Source of the DNA: Ignavibacteriales bacterium
GTDB lineage: Bacteria > Bacteroidota > Ignavibacteria > UBA10030 > SZUA-254
Length of the DNA: 5,815 bases
Assembly: GCA_016207985.1 (NCBI GenBank)
Contig: JACQYX010000281.1
Location: 1 to 5,815 of the forward strand
Direction of reading: 5' to 3'
Shown piece by piece: positions 1 through 4,304 of this stretch. The translations under genes and the position numbers were made by a program. The notes beneath the pieces were generated by a model. The model had not been told where the DNA came from, made no database searches, and worked only from the letters and a program-made list of their open reading frames with translations. Position 1 is the stretch's first letter. Every line of letters begins with the position of its first letter.

Positions 1-54
1 GAAATGAAGAAGCGAGTGATTGAATTGGAACCGGGAAAAGAGATTATACTATAA
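1..54 (+). CDS. C-terminal tail of an unidentified protein (5' end outside window)
   Basis: This is the only plus-strand frame open from the left edge. It encodes 17 residues ending ...GKEIIL, then TAA at 52-54; the other two plus frames stop within the first 21 bases. The charged composition (Lys, Arg, Glu) looks like ordinary coding sequence. No family can be recognised from so short a tail. It reads toward the prolyl oligopeptidase gene, with 55 bases between them and no clear terminator hairpin, so co-transcription is possible. An internal ATG at 4-6 exists, but an 18-codon gene starting there is less likely than the end of a longer gene. Confidence 0.5.
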   Translation, partial: EMKKRVIELEPGKEIIL

Positions 55-109
55 CTGATTAGGATTCTCGAAAAAGTCGCAAATTGGATCAACTATCATA
101 AGGGATTTT

Positions 110-2227
110 ATGAACCTCATCAAATCAATATTCATATTAGCATTATTATTTTTAAACACATCAGTTGCGCAACCGCTTAAATATCCGGTTACCAAGAAGG
201 TAAATCAGATAGATACTTATTTTGCTGTTCAAGTAGCGGATCCCTATCGGTGGCTTGAAAATGATACATCGCAGGAAGTTGGAGATTGGGTTCAGGCTCA
301 GAATAAGGTAACGTTCAGTTACCTGGAAAAAATTCCATTCCGTCAACAGATCAAAGATCAACTTACTAAACTGTGGAATTATCCGAAATATTCAGCACCA
401 TTCCGGGAAGGGAAGAATTATTTCTTTTATAAAAACGATGGGATCCAAAATCAACACGTACTTTATGTTCAAAAAAGTCTGGATAGTGAACCTGAAGTCT
501 TTCTCGATCCGAATAAATTCTCGGAAGATGGTACAATAGCACTTGCCGGGATTTCTTTTTCATCGGACGGAAAATACTGTGCCTACAACATCTCACGCAG
601 CGGATCTGATTGGAGAGAGATATATGTCATTGATGTCGAAACGAGACAAAAACTTGAAGACAAGATAGAATGGGTGAAGTTCTCCAGTGCATCCTGGTAC
701 AAAAATGGTTTTTATTACAGCCGGTATGAAACACCGATTGATACATCGAAAGCATTGACGACAAAAAATGAATTCCAAAAAGTCTATTACCACACGCTTC
801 GGACAAAACAATATCAAGATGTACTCATCTACGAAGACTTAGATCATCCACTGCGGTTTCACGACATTGGTGTTACCGAGGATGAACGTTTTATTTTATT
901 ATTTTCTTCCGAATCTGGTTCAAAGGGGAATACTTTATATTTCCGAGATATGCAAAATCAACAAAAAGATTTTACTGCGATTGCAACAACCTTCGACGAT
1001 AAATTTTACGCTATTGACAATGTTAATGACTATCTGATTATAATTACAGACAGGGATGCCCCAAACAGTAAGGTAATTATGATTGATACAAAAAATCCTG
1101 AAGAAAAGAATTGGAAAGAAGTCATTCCAGAAAAGCCCGAAGTCCTAAGTAGCATTTCATCGGTTGGAGGAAAATTGTTCGTGACTTACATGAAAGATGT
1201 AACTCCTCATGTGTATGTGTACAATATTGATGGTCAACTTGAAAACGAGGTTCAGTTACCGATTTTAGGAATGGCAAGCGGATTTGGCGGTAAGAAGGAA
1301 GATACATTTGTTTTCTTTTCGATAACATCTTTTACAACTCCGGCGACGATTTTCCGATATGATATTCCAACAAGGCAAATTACATTATTTCGTAAACCTG
1401 AGATAGATTTTCCGTCTGACAATTACATTACCAAGCAAGTGTTTTACTACAGTAAGGATGGAACGCGTATCCCAATGTTCATCACTCATCGAAAAGATAT
1501 AAAATTGGACGGAACAAATCCTACACTACTCTATGGTTACGGCGGATTCAATGCAAACATGACCCCTAACTTTGGTGTTGGTAGGTTGATCTGGCTTGAA
1601 CAGGGTGGAGTATATGCTGTGGCTAATTTACGAGGTGGTAGTGAGTATGGCGAGAATTGGCATCAGGATGGTACGAAATTGAAAAAGCAAAATGTCTTCG
1701 ATGATTTTATTGCCGCCGCAGAATATCTTGTTAACGAGAAATATACAGATCCTCAAAGACTTGCGATTCAAAGTACATCTAATGGCGGCTTGTTGATAGG
1801 TGCTGTAATAAATCAGCGTCCCGAACTTTTCAAGGTTGCGTTACCTGCTGTTGGTGTAATGGATATGCTTCGCTTTCACAAGTTTACAATTGGATGGGCT
1901 TGGATAGAAGATTATGGATCGAGTGACGATTCTGTGAATTTCAGAAACCTTTATGCTTATTCACCATTGCACAACATCCGAGCAAATATAAATTATCCTG
2001 CAGTACTTGTTACAACCGCCGATCATGATGACAGAGTAGTACCAGCTCACTCATTCAAATATATATCGGCGATACAAGAGAAGTACAAAGGTGAGAATCC
2101 AACGTTGATACGAATAGAGACGAAAGCAGGTCATGGCGGTGGCAAACCGACTACGAAGATTATCGAAGAAAGTGCGGATGTTTATTCATTTTTATTTTAT
2201 AACTTGGGTGTTTACCCCAAGTATTAA
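110..2227 (+). CDS. Secreted prolyl oligopeptidase, peptidase family S9A
   Basis: Serine endopeptidase expected to cut short peptides after proline. Residues 1-21 form a signal peptide (Lys5, hydrophobic core, likely cleavage after SVA and before Gln-Pro), so it should act in the periplasm or outside. About 23-95 is the N-terminal part of the hydrolase domain, about 95-430 the beta-propeller gate, and about 440-705 the alpha/beta-hydrolase domain. By comparison with porcine POP the triad is Ser557, Asp640 (in DHDDRVVP) and His675 (in KAGHGGGKP). Tyr477 fits the oxyanion tyrosine, and Phe480, Trp598 and Arg642 fit the proline and substrate pocket. The length, 705 aa, is normal and there is no internal stop. 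A modest AAGGGA lies at 100-105, 4 bases before the ATG. Oddity: the nucleophile elbow reads S-T-S-N-G-G where the family has G-G-S-N-G-G. Family assignment is very secure; activity is inferred. Confidence 0.96.
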   Translation: MNLIKSIFILALLFLNTSVAQPLKYPVTKKVNQIDTYFAVQVADPYRWLENDTSQEVGDWVQAQNKVTFSYLEKIPFRQQIKDQLTKLWNYPKYSAPFREGKNYFFYKNDGIQNQHVLYVQKSLDSEPEVFLDPNKFSEDGTIALAGISFSSDGKYCAYNISRSGSDWREIYVIDVETRQKLEDKIEWVKFSSASWYKNGFYYSRYETPIDTSKALTTKNEFQKVYYHTLRTKQYQDVLIYEDLDHPLRFHDIGVTEDERFILLFSSESGSKGNTLYFRDMQNQQKDFTAIATTFDDKFYAIDNVNDYLIIITDRDAPNSKVIMIDTKNPEEKNWKEVIPEKPEVLSSISSVGGKLFVTYMKDVTPHVYVYNIDGQLENEVQLPILGMASGFGGKKEDTFVFFSITSFTTPATIFRYDIPTRQITLFRKPEIDFPSDNYITKQVFYYSKDGTRIPMFITHRKDIKLDGTNPTLLYGYGGFNANMTPNFGVGRLIWLEQGGVYAVANLRGGSEYGENWHQDGTKLKKQNVFDDFIAAAEYLVNEKYTDPQRLAIQSTSNGGLLIGAVINQRPELFKVALPAVGVMDMLRFHKFTIGWAWIEDYGSSDDSVNFRNLYAYSPLHNIRANINYPAVLVTTADHDDRVVPAHSFKYISAIQEKYKGENPTLIRIETKAGHGGGKPTTKIIEESADVYSFLFYNLGVYPKY

Positions 2228-2247
2228 ACTAATCAGATATGTCCTAT

Positions 2248-2276
2248 AAGGAGGGAACGGGATGATGATTTATTGA
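2248..2276 (+). other. Orphan strong Shine-Dalgarno with a four-codon reading frame
   Basis: AAGGAGGG at 2248-2255 is the best ribosome-binding sequence in the window. It is followed 6 bases later by tandem ATG codons at 2262 and 2265, but the frame stops at TGA 2274-2276 after Met-Met-Ile-Tyr. It lies between the oligopeptidase stop and the end of the facing small gene. It may be the remnant of a lost downstream gene start, or chance. No product is claimed. Confidence 0.3.
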
Positions 2277-2509
2277 TCTTCAACATCTGTTGGTCCGATT
2301 GGCTCTGTTGGTTCGGCGATAAATAATCTAGAACATTGATCACCTTTGAATCGTTTGACTTTCTTACATACTTCGTGATGTTTTCGGATTACCTCGAGAT
2401 TTTTGGCATCTTCCGAGAAACAAAAATCTTCCAATTTATCTCCGCATTCCGTACAATAGATCGGTTTATCTTGAATTGATTCGTGAGAAGTTGGTATCGG
2501 TTTCTTCAT
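2270..2509 (-). CDS. Small protein with zinc-finger-like Cys/His pattern, function unknown
   Basis: A 79-residue hypothetical protein. The visible pattern is Cys19-x2-Cys22 (YCTECGDKL), then His44/His45 and Cys48 (HHEVC), with further cysteines at 30 and 59. Cys19, Cys22, His45 or His44, and Cys48 could bind one zinc in a ribbon or C2HC-type finger. The C-terminus (about 66-79) is rich in Pro, Glu and Asp, and probably disordered. There is no signal peptide or membrane segment, so it is probably cytoplasmic. ATG at 2509 is the first possible start, because a TAG lies five codons upstream in frame. No Shine-Dalgarno precedes it; a TATAAA box 6 bases upstream suggests leaderless translation. 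It converges with the oligopeptidase gene (42 bases between stops) and diverges from the MEMO-like gene. I do not recognise a named family; nucleic-acid or protein binding is a guess. Confidence 0.68.
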   Translation of the reverse strand: MKKPIPTSHESIQDKPIYCTECGDKLEDFCFSEDAKNLEVIRKHHEVCKKVKRFKGDQCSRLFIAEPTEPIGPTDVEDQ

Positions 2510-2515
2510 AATTTG

Positions 2516-2545
2516 TTTATACTACTGGTGATAATAATAAAACAA
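2516..2545 (-). promoter_or_regulatory. Candidate promoter of the small zinc-finger-like gene
   Basis: Read on the minus strand, TTGTTT (2545-2540) and TATAAA (2521-2516) are separated by 18 bases, a plausible sigma70-like -35/-10 pair. Transcription would begin at or within a base or two of the ATG at 2509, matching the lack of a ribosome-binding site. The region is very AT-rich, so such boxes arise easily by chance. Bacteroidota-type promoters (TTG and TAnnTTTG) were looked for and not seen convincingly. Confidence 0.33.
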
Positions 2546-2597
2546 TTCAAATATATAAAAATGTTCCATCAAAAGCATTTGTTTAGAAATTTGTAAC

Positions 2598-2601
2598 GGA
2601 G
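2598..2601 (+). promoter_or_regulatory. Ribosome-binding site marking the original MEMO-like start
   Basis: GGAG lies 7 bases before the ATG at 2609-2611, an ideal distance. By contrast, the ATG at 2717, where the uninterrupted frame begins, is preceded by coding-like sequence. This site supports 2609 as the ancestral start of the gene. Confidence 0.6.
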
Positions 2602-2608
2602 TATTTCC

Positions 2609-2716
2609 ATGAAAAGACTTTAACTTTTAATCCTAATTCTTGTTTGCTCAATAGTCGATGCCCAAGAAGTTCGACCGATACGTGACGATATCGGCTATTG
2701 CTGGTCGATTGAGCAG
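2609..2716 (+). pseudogene. Stop-interrupted 5' part of the MEMO-like gene (signal peptide and N-terminal motif)
   Basis: ATG 2609-2611 is in frame with the ATG at 2717, 36 codons downstream. The frame reads M-K-R-L, then TAA at 2621-2623, then LLILILVCSIVDAQ, an obvious signal-peptide core with a V-D-A cleavage site. It continues with VRPIRDDIGYCW, which resembles the N-terminal motif of MEMO family proteins (V-R-x-P...G-x-F/W-Y). Between the TAA and 2717 there is no in-frame ATG, GTG or TTG. A single change from TTA (Leu) to TAA would explain the break and restore a leucine-rich signal peptide. It is either a genuine nonsense mutation or a sequence error. Readthrough is conceivable but nothing seen here supports it. 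Confidence 0.8.
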
Positions 2717-3631
2717 ATGGACATATCAGTAAAATATCTCCAGGGAGTCGAAACAAAAGTTGTCGAATCAGATATAATTGCAGGTATTTCACCACATGAC
2801 GATTATTTGTATGCGGCAAGAGTTTATTATCCGTTATTTAAGACGTTAAAAGCAAAAGAAGCGGTAATTTTTGGAGTAACACATGGAACGGTCAGGAAGG
2901 AGATCGGAGATCCACAGAATATATTATTACTTGATGAGTTTAAAGCGTGGAAAGGACTGAGGCAGAATATTGAGATATCTCAGCTTCGTGAGTTTATCAA
3001 AGATAGACTCGATACATCGTACTTTAAGGTAAACAACAAAGCACATGAACTTGAGCATTCAATCGAAGGGCTGCTCCCATTCTTGCAATACTTCAATCCC
3101 AATATTAAAATCACTCCCATCATGGTAACAGCGATGCCGTTCAAAAGGATGGAGGAGATTTCAGAAAAGTTAGCAGCTATTATTGCTGATTATATCAAAG
3201 TAAATAAAATGCTACTTGTAAAAGATATTATCTTCTTGATGTCATCAGATGCAAATCATTATGGGAAGGACTTTAACAACATTCCTTTTGGTGAAGATTC
3301 TACTGCCCACTCGAGGGCGACTGAGCAGGATATACGAATTGCTACCAATTATCTTTCTGGTATTGTTAGCCCAAAGAAGATCATAGAGTTCACGAGTGAG
3401 ATGAAGAATGTTGTTTGGTGCGGGAAGTTTTCTATACCTTTCGGTTTATTGACTGCAAATAAAGTCGTAGAACTAGTAGAGAGCAAAAACCTTGAAGGAC
3501 AAATCCTCCGATATTCGGATACATTTACTGAGGGTGTGCTCCCAATTAAAGGAACTGAGATGGGAACGACTGCACCATTTTCGTTAAGGCATTGGTGTGG
3601 ATTTCTGAGTGCAGCGTATTATGCTCGGTGA
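2717..3631 (+). CDS. MEMO-like (AmmeMemoRadiSam system protein B family) protein, N-terminally truncated
   Basis: A 304-residue open frame of the MEMO family, a metal-binding fold related to class III extradiol dioxygenases. Numbering from the Met at 2717, the three iron ligands known in human MEMO1 (His49, His81, Cys244) correspond to His27 in SPHDDYLYA, His56 in GVTHG and Cys235 in WCGKFSIPFG. The motifs EHSIEG (113-118) and SSDANHYG (176-183) are also in place. His27 is followed by Asp-Asp where most members have Ala-Gly, marking a divergent subgroup. The original protein would be about 340 residues and exported, judging from the upstream signal peptide. Most known members are cytoplasmic and are often found near AMMECR1-like and radical SAM genes, none of which is here. 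The Met at 2717 lies inside the family N-terminal region, so a protein started there would lack both export signal and domain start. Family is secure; function is not known. Confidence 0.85.
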   Translation: MDISVKYLQGVETKVVESDIIAGISPHDDYLYAARVYYPLFKTLKAKEAVIFGVTHGTVRKEIGDPQNILLLDEFKAWKGLRQNIEISQLREFIKDRLDTSYFKVNNKAHELEHSIEGLLPFLQYFNPNIKITPIMVTAMPFKRMEEISEKLAAIIADYIKVNKMLLVKDIIFLMSSDANHYGKDFNNIPFGEDSTAHSRATEQDIRIATNYLSGIVSPKKIIEFTSEMKNVVWCGKFSIPFGLLTANKVVELVESKNLEGQILRYSDTFTEGVLPIKGTEMGTTAPFSLRHWCGFLSAAYYAR

Positions 3632-3636
3632 TTTGC

Positions 3637-3650
3637 AAACCTCCGATTTT
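3637..3650 (+). repeat. Extra direct copy of the terminator-arm sequence
   Basis: AAACCTCCGATTT at 3637-3649 is identical to the left arm of the hairpin at 3748-3760 and is the reverse complement of 3784-3796. It begins 5 bases after the MEMO-like stop codon and runs into a T tract (3645-3652). It could pair with the right arm in place of the nearer copy. It may be what remains of an older terminator duplicated when the REP-like element arrived. Confidence 0.7.
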
Positions 3651-3690
3651 TTCGAAGTTTTAGACATGATAGACGCGGGTGGTTACGATC

Positions 3691-3718
3691 TGTAGGACGA
3701 ACTTCAGTTCGTGAAGGC
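3691..3718 (+). repeat. REP-like palindromic element with GTAG head
   Basis: GTAG at 3692-3695 is followed by a perfect hairpin: ACGAAC (3697-3702), loop TTCA, GTTCGT (3707-3712), then GAAGGC. A GTAG head next to a short palindrome is the hallmark of bacterial REP elements, which RAYT transposases (TnpA-REP, IS200/IS605-like) mobilise. The overall form resembles Pseudomonas REPs, although this is not that lineage. It sits in an intergenic space downstream of two genes, a usual REP location. A CTAC (the head reversed) at 3732-3735 could belong to an inverted partner, but no good hairpin goes with it. Only one clear copy is in the window, so repeat status is inferred from form. Confidence 0.5.
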
Positions 3719-3747
3719 AAAACCGGTTCAGCTACGGCAAACTTATA

Positions 3748-3796
3748 AAACCTCCGATTTCTGACTGAGCTTAAACGGGATAGAAATCGGAGGTTT
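3748..3796. terminator. Bidirectional hairpin terminator between MEMO-like gene and copA
   Basis: The arms 3748-3761 (AAACCTCCGATTTC) and 3783-3796 (GAAATCGGAGGTTT) are perfect reverse complements. T3762-A3782 adds a fifteenth pair, leaving a loop of about 19 bases. CCTCCG/CGGAGG gives a GC-rich core flanked by A and T runs, so each strand has a short U-tract after the stem (TTT on plus, TTTT on minus). It lies 16 bases after the copA stop and 116 after the MEMO-like stop, the expected place for a shared terminator of facing genes. The U-tracts are short and the loop is large for a strong intrinsic terminator. Confidence 0.75.
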
Positions 3797-3812
3797 ATCT
3801 CAGAACAGGATT

Positions 3813-4304
3813 CTATATCTTGAATCGCTTAAGTCGTAGAGAATTACTTACAACAGAGACCGAACTCAGTGCCATCGCCCCTGCAGCAAGCATCGGATCG
3901 AGATATCCGAAAGCGGCGAGAGGTATTAAGATAATGTTATAGATAAATGCCCAAAAAAGATTCTGGCGTATAGTCTTCATCGTACGCTTTGAAAGTTCTA
4001 TCGCAGTATTGACACTTCGCAAATCTCCCTTCACAAGAATTATATCACCGGTTTCACTTGCAATATCGGTACCGGTTCCCATTGCTATACCGAGATCAGC
4101 TTGAGCGAGGGCGGGTGCATCGTTAATTCCATCACCAACCATCGCAACGACTTTCTCTTCAGATTGGAGCTTTTTAATTGCCTCTGCTTTTTGATTTGGG
4201 AGCAACTCAGCGATGATATTTTCGATTCCTGCTTGTTTTCCAATGATAGAAGCAGTTCGTTCGTTGTCACCTGTGATCATTGTAATGTTCAATCCCATTT
4301 GCAA
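3813..4304 (-). CDS. copA: Cu+ P-type ATPase, C-terminal fragment (out of frame with the rest)
   Basis: A 163-codon open frame beginning at a TTG and ending at TAG. It carries the second half of a P1B-1 copper ATPase: TGDN (11-14), the P-domain magnesium site [10 protein letters not shown] (57-66), and two membrane helices. The helices hold Tyr122-Asn123 and Met144-x2-Ser147-Ser148, the YN and MxxSS copper-binding signature of Cu+ exporters. It ends in the usual basic LRLKRF tail. The TTG is not a real gene start: sequence just before it is the damaged junction with the upstream half, there is no ribosome-binding site, and a fragment with only these helices could not transport. It overlaps the other half by 16 bases in a different frame. 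The stop is followed at once by the shared terminator hairpin. Confidence 0.85.
   Translation of the reverse strand: MQMGLNITMITGDNERTASIIGKQAGIENIIAELLPNQKAEAIKKLQSEEKVVAMVGDGINDAPALAQADLGIAMGTGTDIASETGDIILVKGDLRSVNTAIELSKRTMKTIRQNLFWAFIYNIILIPLAAFGYLDPMLAAGAMALSSVSVVSNSLRLKRFKI

Noticed and set aside
2554..2559. TATAAA as a -10 box for the MEMO-like gene
   Set aside because: No acceptable -35 hexamer at 16-18 bases, and the stretch is almost pure A/T, so the box carries little information.
2561..2596. Eleven-codon leader ORF ending just before the MEMO-like ribosome-binding site
   Set aside because: No ribosome-binding site, no codons suggestive of an attenuator, and a very AT-rich setting where short frames arise by chance.
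2621..2623. Recoding of TAA as a sense codon
   Set aside because: The oligopeptidase and the small gene use TAA as their ordinary stop, and the upstream tail also ends in TAA, so genome-wide reassignment is not supported.
3721..3728. AACCGGTT palindrome as an operator or as an inverted REP partner
   Set aside because: An eight-base palindrome with no spacer is common by chance, lies downstream of both genes, and does not form a usable hairpin beside the CTAC at 3732.
4289..4304. Programmed frameshift joining the two copA halves
   Set aside because: E. coli copA does have a programmed frameshift, but near the N-terminus, making a short chaperone form. Here about 55 codons of conserved sequence are missing, which slippage cannot restore, and no clear slippery heptamer is present.
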